Counted from the stretch's first letter, positions 16,612 through 23,545 are shown. The stretch is DNA of 23,545 bases from Phycisphaerales bacterium UBA2402 (GCA_002343715.1 DDSA01000092.1:75541-99085), one strand, 5' to 3'. The notes: generated by a model not told the origin, from the sequence alone. Translations and numbers: made by a program.

Positions 16612-17955
16612 GTGCGAATCGATGAGACCATCATCGCTCGGGGTACAGCGCCGGGTCGGTCCGCGCGGGCGATGATCCGGATCAGCGGCCCGGCGACGCG
16701 GGAGCTGGTGCGGCGGATGACCGGGGCGCTGCCGCGGAACCGCACGCCGACCACAACCGCTCTCGCGCTCCCCGCGGGTTCGCTGCCCGTGTCTGTGTGT
16801 TACTTTGAAGGGCCGCGGTCTTACACCGGCGAGGATGTCGCGGAAGTACAACTCCCCGGCAATCCGCTGCTCGTGGAACGCGTGCTGAAAGCAATGGCCG
16901 CGGTTCCTTTCGTTCGTCCGGCGCGGCCGGGTGAGTTCACCGCCCGCGCGTTCCTGAACGGCAAACTGCCGCTGGAAGAGGCCGAAGCAATCGCCGCGAA
17001 GATCAACGCCGAGACGGACGATCAACTGCACGCCGCGGCAGCGCTCGCATCGGGCGAAACCGGCAGGGTTTATGCCGCGTGGACCGAGCGGGCGGCAACG
17101 CTGCTGGCCCTCGTCGAGGCCGGTATCGACTTCACCGATCAGGAGGATGTGATCGCCATCGCACCGGAGGAACTCTCCGATCGGCTCCGCCGGCTCATCG
17201 ACGACATCGAGGACTACCTCGGCGGGCCGCACGCGGCTGAGGTGGAGAGCGCGGTCCCGACCGTTGCGTTGATCGGCGCACCCAACGCGGGAAAGTCCAC
17301 GCTCTTCAACGCGCTGCTCGGACGGGCTCGCGCGGTGACCAGCCCCGAGCCGGGTACGACGAGGGATGTCATCGCCGAGACGCTCGATCTGTCGGGCGAG
17401 GTGCCCGGCGGCGGCCCGGTGGTGCTGCTCGATCTCGCCGGGTTGGATGCGGATCTCGCATCCCGAGGCCCGCTCGAAGCGCTCGGGCAGTCCGCAGCGC
17501 TCTCCGCAGCGGCGGGGGCCGATGCATGTGTCTGGTGCGACCCGACGGGAATGTTCGATACCGCCGGGCTTCCTGCCGGCTTGACCATCGGCGAGCGGTT
17601 CATCCGGGTTCGCACCTTCGGCGATCGCCCCGGGCCTGCGGAAGGTCTTTGCGTGTGTGCGCTGGACGGATGGAATCTCCGTGTGCTCAAGCACGCCATC
17701 GCGGATGCGGCGTTCGGCGGGGTCGGGGCATCGTTGGCGTGCCTGTTGCCCCGTCACCGTGCGGCGCTGCGGAATGCGGTCGGAGCCTTGCGGTCGGCAC
17801 TCGCTTCGGCGGGTTCATCGCAGCGTCTGGGTCTACCCGAAGTGACAGCCGAACACCTCCGCGATGCTCTGTTACCGCTCGGTGAACTGACCGGGCGGAT
17901 CGACCCTGACGAGATCATCGGGCGGGTCTTCGCCACGTTCTGCGTCGGCAAGTGA
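16612..17955 (+). CDS. mnmE: tRNA modification GTPase MnmE (TrmE) with atypical G domain
   Basis: With MnmG, MnmE installs the cmnm5/nm5 group on the wobble uridine of certain tRNAs. The 447-residue protein has the N-terminal tetrahydrofolate-binding domain (DETIIARGTAPGRSARAMIRISG), a helical domain, an inserted Ras-like G domain at about 215-365 and the C-terminal FCVGK (443-447, catalytic-type C444). G1 is GAPNAGKST (222-230), G2 TTRDV (249-253) with the catalytic-type E256, and G3 DLAGLD (274-279) instead of DTAGLR. The G4 position reads TFGD (335-338) rather than N/T-K-x-D, so the purine-binding lysine is missing. The GTG start at 16612 is supported by the family's N-terminus; TATGAT at 16582-16587 could be the -10 box. 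Position after yidC is the ancestral arrangement. MnmG is not in the window. Confidence 0.93.
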   Translation: MRIDETIIARGTAPGRSARAMIRISGPATRELVRRMTGALPRNRTPTTTALALPAGSLPVSVCYFEGPRSYTGEDVAEVQLPGNPLLVERVLKAMAAVPFVRPARPGEFTARAFLNGKLPLEEAEAIAAKINAETDDQLHAAAALASGETGRVYAAWTERAATLLALVEAGIDFTDQEDVIAIAPEELSDRLRRLIDDIEDYLGGPHAAEVESAVPTVALIGAPNAGKSTLFNALLGRARAVTSPEPGTTRDVIAETLDLSGEVPGGGPVVLLDLAGLDADLASRGPLEALGQSAALSAAAGADACVWCDPTGMFDTAGLPAGLTIGERFIRVRTFGDRPGPAEGLCVCALDGWNLRVLKHAIADAAFGGVGASLACLLPRHRAALRNAVGALRSALASAGSSQRLGLPEVTAEHLRDALLPLGELTGRIDPDEIIGRVFATFCVGK

Positions 17956-17959
17956 AGCC

Positions 17960-18370
17960 CTACGCCGCTTCGAGAAACGCGCCGAGATAGCGATCGGCAA
18001 AGAGCAACGAGGCCCGGGCGGTTCGCTCGGCATCGACGCCCCAGCAAGCCGCTCGCGGGGGAGCGCCTTCGAGGTCCCACTGGATCATGATCTCCCCATC
18101 GACCACCAGGGCCGGTTCAAGCCTCCGGACAAGTTCCGCCGTCAGGGCGTTGGCGCCCGGGCCGCCGATGCTGACCACCGGCGAATCGGCCAGTTCCGGG
18201 CGGTTCAGATACCACAGATCGGAACAGACCAGCACGCCCGATTCGGAAGCTTCACCCAGCTCGACCCCGATCCGGCCCCGCAAGGCATACGCCACCGGGC
18301 GATCATGGAGTTCCGCTCCGAGGCTGGAGCCGGTGACTAGCAACAGAATCTCGGAGGGCTTGAGTCGCAT
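17960..18370 (-). CDS. Unrecognised 136-residue protein
   Basis: I do not recognise this family. It begins at the ATG at 18370 (MRLKPSEILLLVTGSSLGAE) and has an alternating hydrophobic, alpha/beta-like pattern: LVTGSSLGAE, VLVCSDLWYLN, PVVSIGGPGANALTAEL, ALVVDGEIMIQWD and a C-terminal helix RASLLFADRYLGAFLEAA. The Gly-rich VSIGGPGANALTAELVRRL resembles a phosphate- or nucleotide-binding turn, but this is not proof. A TTG at 18421 in frame would add 17 residues over the clpS promoter region and is less likely. It converges on mnmE (4-bp gap) and diverges from clpS (63-bp gap). Codon usage matches the neighbours. Confidence 0.7.
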   Translation of the reverse strand: MRLKPSEILLLVTGSSLGAELHDRPVAYALRGRIGVELGEASESGVLVCSDLWYLNRPELADSPVVSIGGPGANALTAELVRRLEPALVVDGEIMIQWDLEGAPPRAACWGVDAERTARASLLFADRYLGAFLEAA

Positions 18371-18433
18371 CGGAATGGTCGAAAGCGAAAGGGCGAGGGA
18401 ATCCGCGCCCCGCAGGTGCAATAATCATCGACG

Positions 18434-18769
18434 ATGTCAACGCCGCAGAACGAAAACAACCATCCACCCAGCCGCCCCGAATCGGGCACGGCGACACTCC
18501 CCCGCCCAACCTCGAGCCGTCCGGCGATGGATGAACTCCCCCCATTCAGGGTGCTGCTGCACAACGACAACCACAACACCTTCGAGTTCGTCATCGACAG
18601 CCTTGTGGAACTGACCTCGTTGAACCTGAGCCGTGCGGCGGAAGTCACGCTCGAAGCGGACAAGGCCGGCGTTGCGCTGATCCTGGTCACGCACCGCGAA
18701 CGGGCGGAGTTGTACCAGGAACAGTTCACGTCGAAGGGCCTGACGGTTTCGATCGAGCCGGCCTCATAA
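18434..18769 (+). CDS. clpS: ClpS adaptor, N-end rule recognition
   Basis: ClpS binds proteins with destabilising N-terminal residues and hands them to ClpAP/ClpCP. The 111-residue protein has a Pro/Thr/Ser-rich, probably disordered N-terminal tail (1-34), as needed for Clp engagement, then the core FRVLLHNDNHNTFEFVIDSL (38-57) with the N-degron-binding N44-D45. The helix-strand unit that normally carries the pocket histidine (His66 in E. coli) reads LEADKAGVA here, placing D76 at that position. The segment HRERAELYQEQFTSKGLTVSIEPAS is typical of the ClpS end. No clpA or clpC is adjacent. AATAAT at 18420-18425 lies eight bases before the ATG and may be its -10 box. Confidence 0.87.
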   Translation: MSTPQNENNHPPSRPESGTATLPRPTSSRPAMDELPPFRVLLHNDNHNTFEFVIDSLVELTSLNLSRAAEVTLEADKAGVALILVTHRERAELYQEQFTSKGLTVSIEPAS

Positions 18770-18898
18770 CTCCGCCGGCATTTCGCGGGCGAGTTTGTCA
18801 AGGAAATTCCGCCAACCCGGTGCTATTCGGACGCGCCGATCCCGAAGGTCAGTTTCGACTGGTTCACGCCGCGAGGTTTGACGGTGCCATCGCTCCAT
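18764..18898 (-). CDS. Possible small ORF (44 residues) tail-to-tail with clpS
   Basis: ATG at 18898 to TGA at 18766-18764 encodes 44 residues starting MERWHRQTSRREPVE and ending WRNFLDKLAREMPAEL. The end looks protein-like, but GC3 in the first half is poor. A second minus-strand frame in the same stretch (DWKWSDGTVKPRGVNQSKL up to TAG at about 18826) has better GC3. The stretch may be a decayed gene or chance. Confidence 0.22.
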   Translation of the reverse strand: MERWHRQTSRREPVETDLRDRRVRIAPGWRNFLDKLAREMPAEL

Positions 18899-18992
18899 TT
18901 CCAGTCACGTGCTGGCGCGGTTCGTGCTTCGCTCCGATCCACTGCCCGCCGCGGGGCGGATTCTCTCCCCGCCGCGACAAGGAGCGTGGAGC

Positions 18993-19481
18993 ATGGCGAC
19001 GTTGCACCTGGGTGAGTTGCTGGTCCGGCAGGGTGTGCTGAGCGAATCGCAGCGGGATGAGATTCTCGCGGCGCAGAAGTCACGCGGCGGGCCGTTCGGC
19101 GTGATCGCCGAGGAGATGTTCGGTATTGACCCGGGCGCCATCGAGCGGGCCTGGTCGGAGCAGTACGCTTCGTTCGCGCCACGCCTCGATCCGCGTGTGC
19201 AGCACATCAACCCGCGGGCGCTCGAAACGATCACGCGCCGGCAGGCGTGGCAGTTCTGCATCCTGCCGATCGAACTGCACGGCGAGGATCTGCTCGCCTG
19301 CACGACACAGGAGCATCTCACACGCGCCCTGAAGTTCGCGGGGTGGCGGCTGGGGCACTCCTGCCAGTTCGTTCTTGCCGAGCCGCGGCACCTGGGCGAA
19401 GCGCTCTGCACACACTACCCCATGGCGGGCATGACACCCGAGACAGTTCTGCGTGGGATCGGGGCGGTGGTAGGGTCGTAG
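18993..19481 (+). CDS. Stand-alone GspE/MshE N-terminal domain protein
   Basis: The 162-residue protein matches the N-terminal domain of type II secretion/type IV pilus ATPases (T2SSE_N/MshEN): a first helical unit LGELLVRQGVLSESQRDEILAAQ (residues about 6-28), a shortened second unit, then RALETITRRQAWQFCILPIELHGEDLLACTT and a closing helix GEALCTHYP. In full-length GspE/PilB about 400 ATPase residues follow; here the frame stops, with no Walker A. MshEN domains in some species bind cyclic-di-GMP, but the RLGxxL-type repeats are weak here. The ATG at 18993 has AAGGAG eight bases upstream; an in-frame GTG at 18909 gives an unlikely extension. It probably acts as a separate regulatory or adaptor domain. 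Confidence 0.75.
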   Translation: MATLHLGELLVRQGVLSESQRDEILAAQKSRGGPFGVIAEEMFGIDPGAIERAWSEQYASFAPRLDPRVQHINPRALETITRRQAWQFCILPIELHGEDLLACTTQEHLTRALKFAGWRLGHSCQFVLAEPRHLGEALCTHYPMAGMTPETVLRGIGAVVGS

Positions 19482-19704
19482 ACGGCGCGGGTGTTCGCGC
19501 GGGGGTACGAAGGCCAGCGCGGCGGCGCTCAGGGGTGTCCCTCCGGAACTCCCCCCGGGTATTGAGCCGCACCCCGTCTGAGTCCAGATTATTCTGTAGG
19601 TGGCGTGTCACGAGATGGATGACGACGTCTCTTCGTGCAGGCGTGATCGAAGTATGAACGCTTGTGAGTGGTGGGAAGATACAGGGAGAATTGGGGTGAG
19701 CGTC

Positions 19705-19736
19705 CGCCCGGGTCATGACTCGCCGTGACCCGGGCG
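19705..19736. repeat. Perfect 11-bp inverted repeat with 10-nt loop
   Basis: CGCCCGGGTCA (19705-19715) and TGACCCGGGCG (19726-19736) pair perfectly around a 10-nt loop. It is 98 bp before the M28 start and about 224 bp after the preceding stop, with no U-tract on either strand. It could be a non-canonical terminator or a regulator-binding dyad upstream of the promoter at 19777. Confidence 0.6.
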
Positions 19737-19776
19737 ATCGTCATGATGCGTCAAGATCGCCGGTTCGACCGCGGAT

Positions 19777-19805
19777 CTGACGGAAACCGGTCTTGAACCT
19801 ATCCT
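19777..19805 (+). promoter_or_regulatory. Probable sigma-70-type promoter of the M28 peptidase gene
   Basis: CTGACG (19777-19782), a 17-bp spacer and TATCCT (19800-19805) each match four of six consensus bases. A start near 19812 would give a leader of about 23 nt containing AAGGA (19824-19828), six bases before the ATG at 19835. Confidence 0.45.
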
Positions 19806-19834
19806 TAGTTGTCATCGGCTTCTAAGGAACCCAT

Positions 19835-21838
19835 ATGCCTTCATACTCGCGTCGCGTCGTCACTGCACTGTTGGTTGCGGCTTGTCTCACCGGCGGCGTC
19901 CATGCCGAAGCCCCCGGGGTCGGCACGCAGCGGACCACGCCCGCGACCGCCGAGGCGCTGGCACCGGACATCGACCTGTACCGGCAGCACATCACGACCC
20001 TGAGCAATCCGTTTTTCGAGGGGCGTGCGCCTGGTACAACCGGCAACCGGCTCGCCGCGGATTACATCGAGTTCAATCTGCGAAACCTGGGGCTGGGGCC
20101 GGCCTTCCCTGTCGAGACGAAGGATGCCGACGGCACGGTCACGCACTCCGAGCCTCGCGCGACGTACCGGCAGGTCTTCACGGCCCCATTCTCTCCCCGG
20201 CCCGGCGATTCGGTGAAACTGCGTGAGCAGGAGGCGGGGTTCACGGCCTCGGGCGCCGCGACGATGTTCACTCCCGGCAAGGACTTCAACGTGCTGGGGT
20301 ACTCCGGCAGCGGTGAACTCAACGCTCCCTTGGTGTTCGTGGGCTACGCGACGAGGAACACGGGCAAGGACTACGACGCGCTTCCCGAGGGCACGAACCT
20401 CGAGGGCAAGATCGCCGTCCTGATGCGTTTCGAGCCGATGGACGAGAACGGCAAGAGCAAGTGGGACGATGTGCGCTGGTCCCTGGCGGCGAACCTGGAC
20501 ACGAAACTCCGCACGGTCGAGCGGGCCGGCGCGGCGGGTATCATCCTCGTCAACGCGCCTGGGGCGAACGACGAACGCGTCGGGAAACTCGAGGACATCA
20601 GCCTCGGCACGGCCCGCGGCGGTGAAGGCAAACTCCCGGTCGTCATGGTGACCGAGGCCGCGGCTGACGCGATGGTGCGAGCGGGGGATGCCGAAGGCCG
20701 CTCGCTTCTGGACCTCCGCAAACTGGCGGACGAGAAGCCGGTAGCGATCGACCTGCCAAGGGCGACCGCGGCGGTGAAGGTGAAACTGGAACGCGTGCCG
20801 CTGCTGACCGACAATGTCGGGGCCATCCTGCCGGGCACAGGGAAACTCGCGGATGAGTTCATCGTGATCGGCAGCCATTACGACCATGTGGGATACGGCT
20901 ACCTCGGGGCGCAGCCGGAGAATCGGGGGAAACTGCACCCCGGGGCGGACGACAACGCCAGCGGCACCAGCGGCAACCTGCTGATCGCGAAGAAACTGGC
21001 GGAGGCGTACAAGACGCTGCCCGAAGGGTCGGATGCGCGCTCGATCCTGTTCCTGTGGTTCAGCGCGGAGGAATCGGGGCTGGTGGGTTCGGCGCACTAC
21101 GTCAAGAACCCGGTTGTGCCGATCGAGAAGCATGCGCTTATGCTGAACATGGACATGATCGGCCGACTGCGGGAGGGTCGCTTCGAGGTCGGCGGCATCG
21201 GCACCGCGCAGGGCATGCCCGAGTGGAGCCAGCCGTACTGGGACGAGTTCGGGATGAAGGTCAAGGCGACTCGCCTGGGCAGCCCCAACTCCGACCACTG
21301 GTCCTTTCACCAGAAGAAGATTCCCAATCTCTTCTTCTTCACCGGATTGCACGCTGAATACCACAAGCCGCAGGACGTGATCGAGACGATCAACATCGAA
21401 GGCGGCGCGCGGGTGGTGGACCTGGCGTACCGCATCGCCTTGGATGCAGCCCAGCGGCCCGAGCCGTTCGTGTTCACCGACGGCCGCCCCGCCGACCCCG
21501 CCAAGCCCGATGAGGCCGCGAACAACGATGCGCCTCGGACTCCCCGCACGGGCGTGCGCTTCGGCGTCATGCCCGACAGTTATGATGAGGATGCGGACGG
21601 GATCGTGCTTGGGGAGGTCTTCGACGGCACCCCCGCGGCGAAGGCGGGGCTCAAGACAGGCGACATCATGACCAAGTGGAACGACACCGAACTCAAGAAC
21701 GTTGACGCGTGGATGCCCCTGTTGGGCAGCGCCAAGCCCGGCGACGTGGTCAAAGTGACGTTCAAACGCAAGGTAGACGGTGAACTCAAGGAAATGACTG
21801 CGGATGTGACGCTGGTGGCCCGTGGGCCTCGTTCCTGA
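19835..21838 (+). CDS. Secreted PA-M28-PDZ metallo-aminopeptidase
   Basis: This 667-residue exported zinc peptidase has a signal peptide (MPSYSRRVVTALLVAACLTGGVHA) and a protease-associated (PA) domain at about 150-320 (LEGKIAVLMRFEP, AAGIILVN). The M28 catalytic domain shows H348 (GSHYDH), bridging D373 (GADDNASG), general base E412 and zinc ligand E413 (SAEESGLVGS), D440 (NMDMIGR) and H510 (YHKPQD). A PDZ domain at about 575-660 (GIVLGEVFDGTPAAKAGLKTGDIMTKW) closes the protein. The set of five metal ligands is complete, so an active aminopeptidase releasing N-terminal residues in the envelope is expected. A good Shine-Dalgarno (AAGGA) fixes the start. It converges on the PrsW gene with a 4-bp gap. 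Confidence 0.95.
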   Translation: MPSYSRRVVTALLVAACLTGGVHAEAPGVGTQRTTPATAEALAPDIDLYRQHITTLSNPFFEGRAPGTTGNRLAADYIEFNLRNLGLGPAFPVETKDADGTVTHSEPRATYRQVFTAPFSPRPGDSVKLREQEAGFTASGAATMFTPGKDFNVLGYSGSGELNAPLVFVGYATRNTGKDYDALPEGTNLEGKIAVLMRFEPMDENGKSKWDDVRWSLAANLDTKLRTVERAGAAGIILVNAPGANDERVGKLEDISLGTARGGEGKLPVVMVTEAAADAMVRAGDAEGRSLLDLRKLADEKPVAIDLPRATAAVKVKLERVPLLTDNVGAILPGTGKLADEFIVIGSHYDHVGYGYLGAQPENRGKLHPGADDNASGTSGNLLIAKKLAEAYKTLPEGSDARSILFLWFSAEESGLVGSAHYVKNPVVPIEKHALMLNMDMIGRLREGRFEVGGIGTAQGMPEWSQPYWDEFGMKVKATRLGSPNSDHWSFHQKKIPNLFFFTGLHAEYHKPQDVIETINIEGGARVVDLAYRIALDAAQRPEPFVFTDGRPADPAKPDEAANNDAPRTPRTGVRFGVMPDSYDEDADGIVLGEVFDGTPAAKAGLKTGDIMTKWNDTELKNVDAWMPLLGSAKPGDVVKVTFKRKVDGELKEMTADVTLVARGPRS

Positions 21839-21842
21839 CAGG

Positions 21843-22595
21843 TCAATCCCTCGGCGTCGTGCACGGAGGCACATCGCAGAGCCGCAGGTGCTCTCGCGTG
21901 AGGCGACGTCCCGAAGCGACCAAGCTCCGGTAGACGGCCATGCCGCCGAGCATCAGCGCCATCGGCGTCACGTTGTCGTGCCAGCGGAGCCGCTTGTAGG
22001 TATGGAAGTGATCCGCCGCGGAAAAGGCGACGATGTCCCAGATTGTGTGGAGCGTCACGGCCACGGCGAGCCAGAGCGCGAAGGAGAGGCCGCCGCGGGG
22101 CTGGCGCGTGGCCCATAGCCCCGCGCCGTAGCCGCCGATGCCTCCCATGACGAGGTGCCCGGCGAGTCGGACAGGTTCCTGCGGCGGAAGGAATCCATGG
22201 GACGGGCCGTGAAGCAGGACGGCTACGGACTCCTCGAGCGCGGCCCCCAGACCGGTCATGGAACCGTAGATGAGGCCGTCGATGGGTTCGTCGAAGTGCT
22301 TGCGAGCACACAGGAAGATCACCAGCACGCCGAGCAGTTTGCCGATCTCTTCGGTGCTGCCCGCGATGAAGGCGTAGGTGGTATCGCTGACAAGCGTACC
22401 GCGGGATGTGATGGCGACGAGCAGGCCGACCTGCGTCCGGCCCGCCAGATACATGAACCCGGCGCCGAGCGCCACGGCCAGCAGGAGCAGCGGCCACGGC
22501 TCGACGCGGTAGAGGTCGTACTTCCACACAACCAAAGCCAAGATCAGCCCGCAGAGAGCGAGCGTGGAGTAGAGCAGGATGAGTGAGACGACCAT
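21843..22595 (-). CDS. PrsW-family intramembrane protease
   Basis: The 250-residue multi-pass membrane protein has about seven hydrophobic segments. It shows the PrsW hallmarks: the N-terminal YDLYRVEPWPLLLLA, a membrane EExxK motif (E82, E83, K86 in STEEIGKLLGV), a second acidic motif GLGAALEES (E121, E122), H147 (LAGHLVMGGIGG) and H183 (TLHTIWD). In Bacillus, PrsW cleaves an anti-sigma factor at site 1; no sigma or anti-sigma gene is next to it here, so its target is unknown. The ATG at 22595 is chosen because it begins the first membrane helix and has GGGGG eight bases upstream; the frame is open further upstream without protein-like sequence. Confidence 0.87.
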   Translation of the reverse strand: MVVSLILLYSTLALCGLILALVVWKYDLYRVEPWPLLLLAVALGAGFMYLAGRTQVGLLVAITSRGTLVSDTTYAFIAGSTEEIGKLLGVLVIFLCARKHFDEPIDGLIYGSMTGLGAALEESVAVLLHGPSHGFLPPQEPVRLAGHLVMGGIGGYGAGLWATRQPRGGLSFALWLAVAVTLHTIWDIVAFSAADHFHTYKRLRWHDNVTPMALMLGGMAVYRSLVASGRRLTREHLRLCDVPPCTTPRD

Positions 22596-22893
22596 GACGA
22601 GGCCCCCGATCCTTGTTCCCCGCGTGGGAACGCGAGCGAGGATAGCCGACCCCGCCGAGTTGGGGGGGCGTTGATGAACGCACGCGGGCCTGCCGAACAA
22701 GGTTCTCTGCTCCGTTGTGGCCGATAGTCAAGCCGTGATGTTGCATCGCACCGCGATGGTGGTTCAACCGGTGGAGCGGGCAGCGCACCCTTTTCGCCCG
22801 GGCAAGGAATAAGCTGTACACTGAAAGAAAGCAACCCGCATCTTCCGCGTTCCGCGTGTGTTCGGATATCTTCGCGTCACAGAGGGGACAGGT
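22596..22893. other. 298-bp divergent intergenic region
   Basis: This lies between the PrsW gene (leftward) and the glycosyltransferase gene (rightward). It contains TACACT near 22815-22820, a possible -10 without a clear -35, and AGGGG at 22883-22887 before the GTG start at 22894. No gene or strong repeat was seen. Confidence 0.5.
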
Positions 22894-23475
22894 GTGGTCA
22901 GCCCATCGATCTCGTACATCATTCCGGCTTACAACGCGGCGGGAACGCTCCGCGATACGCTCACCAGCCTCGCGGCACAGTCCCGGCCCGATTGGGAAGC
23001 CGTGGTGGTGGATGACGGCAGCACCGATGATCCGGGCGAGGTTGTCACGGCGATCGGTGATCGACGCGTGCGGGTCATACGGCAGGAGAACGCGGGGCTT
23101 GCCGGAGCACGCAATACCGGGTGGAACGTTGCTGGGGCTCCGGCGGTGTGTTTTCTTGACGCCGACGACACCGTTGCCCCCAGGCACGCCGAGCGGCTGC
23201 TCACGCGCTTGTCGGGGCACGACGCGGCGGCGTGCGCCTCTCGCATGGTGGGACCGGGGTTGGAGGATCTTTCCTGGCTGTATGCGCCAGGGGATCACGA
23301 CTTCACGCCCGAGCGTCTCCTGCGGTGCAATCCCGTGTGTGTCGGGGCGGTGGTGATCGATCGCGCAGCCCCGGCACGGCTGGGGCTGATCGAACCGCCG
23401 TTCGACGAGTCGATGCGCGTGGCCGAGGATTGGGACCTGTGGCTTCGGATGACGTTCGCGGGAGCGCGGTGGTGA
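22894..23475 (+). CDS. Family 2 glycosyltransferase, truncated at contig-end repeat
   Basis: This GT-A fold, nucleotide-sugar-dependent transferase has ISYIIPAYNAAGTL at residues 6-19, VVDDGSTD at 38-45 (UDP-binding D40/D41), the metal-binding DAD at 89-91 (FLDADDTV) and the catalytic-type ED at 178-179 (VAEDWDLWLR). The GTG at 22894 has AGGGG six bases upstream; an in-frame GTG at 22858 is less likely. The 193-residue frame ends at a TGA (23473-23475) created inside a repeated segment, whereas family members usually run 250-350 residues. The stop is therefore probably not the real end of the gene. Sugar and acceptor are unknown. Confidence 0.85.
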   Translation: MVSPSISYIIPAYNAAGTLRDTLTSLAAQSRPDWEAVVVDDGSTDDPGEVVTAIGDRRVRVIRQENAGLAGARNTGWNVAGAPAVCFLDADDTVAPRHAERLLTRLSGHDAAACASRMVGPGLEDLSWLYAPGDHDFTPERLLRCNPVCVGAVVIDRAAPARLGLIEPPFDESMRVAEDWDLWLRMTFAGARW

Positions 23476-23545
23476 TCGATCGCGCAGCCCCGGCACGGCT
23501 GGGGCTGATCGAACCGCCGTTCGACGAGTCGATGCGCGTGGCCGA
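23347..23545 (+). repeat. Exact 80-bp direct repeat with 119-bp period at window end
   Basis: Bases 23466-23545 are identical to 23347-23426 and stop exactly at the window end; the base before each copy differs (g at 23346, c at 23465). The period of 119 is not a multiple of three, so the second copy breaks the glycosyltransferase frame. The pattern is typical of a contig that ends on an already used k-mer. Confidence 0.9.

Larger units (their letters stand above)
19482..19834 (+). other. 353-bp intergenic region before the M28 peptidase gene
   Basis: No gene is supported. It contains a small GC stem just after the upstream stop (GCGCG 19485-19489 / CGCGC 19496-19500), a perfect 11-bp inverted repeat at 19705-19736 and a plausible promoter at 19777-19805. 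Confidence 0.6.

Noticed and set aside
16592..16675. A 27-codon leader-like frame (MFYGRSSCESMRPSS...) starting four bases after TATGAT and overlapping the mnmE start
   Set aside because: There is no regulatory codon run and no attenuator hairpin; more simply the TATGAT is the mnmE -10 box and the ATG is chance.
19841..21874. A 677-codon open frame antisense to the M28 peptidase gene
   Set aside because: High GC with biased third positions opens antisense frames; the product has no domains, while the plus strand has a complete M28 active site and signal peptide.
21580..23496. A 638-codon minus-strand frame across the M28 end, PrsW and glycosyltransferase region
   Set aside because: It overlaps three well-supported genes in other frames, is Arg-rich and lacks any recognisable domain.

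Overview
The window looks like a fragment of a Planctomycetota chromosome, most likely of the Phycisphaerae type. The evidence is high GC with strong GC3 bias, a large secreted protein with DUF11 and NxxGxxAF-type repeats that ends in a GC-type dockerin-like motif (CAADFNEDGG), secreted multidomain peptidases, and many weak or absent Shine-Dalgarno sites. The phylum is an inference from protein style; no rRNA is present. No tRNA, CRISPR array, insertion sequence, prophage or classical defence system was seen.

Layout. 1-2886 (minus) is a secreted surface or anchored protein starting at GTG and cut by the window edge. 3240-4346 (plus) is a class I fructose-bisphosphate aldolase, followed by a DUF1569/DinB-like gene (minus) and a short conserved gene (plus). 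From 9833 down to 6061 on the minus strand lies a tight five-gene array: GCS2-type glutamate-cysteine ligase, MFS transporter, Fur-family repressor, RNase P protein (rnpA) and yidD. At least three of its four junctions are 4-nt ATGA/GTGA overlaps. A TetR regulator (5374-5991) follows, preceded by a tandem 11-bp repeat.

On the plus strand from 10000 are a 1330-residue protein fusing an M14 zinc carboxypeptidase to an S9B/DPP-IV serine peptidase, then yidC and mnmE. The normally contiguous rnpA-yidD-yidC-mnmE neighbourhood is therefore broken into two divergent arms with about 8 kb of other genes between them. Then come an unrecognised gene (minus), clpS, a stand-alone GspE/MshE N-terminal-domain protein, a secreted PA-M28-PDZ aminopeptidase, a PrsW-type membrane protease (minus) and a family 2 glycosyltransferase. 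The glycosyltransferase runs into an exact 80-bp repeat at the window end that looks like a contig-end assembly artefact.

How the genes fit together. RnpA (tRNA 5' maturation), MnmE (tRNA wobble-U modification) and YidD/YidC (membrane protein insertion) are core information and envelope functions. The M14-S9B fusion, the M28-PDZ protein, ClpS and PrsW give a proteolysis-rich window that fits peptide scavenging in the cell envelope plus regulated turnover inside. The M14-S9B fusion is the most unusual element. Other points are a degenerate G4 motif in MnmE, a ClpS lacking its usual pocket histidine, and several starts sitting 5-8 nt behind a -10-like box, which suggests leaderless mRNAs.
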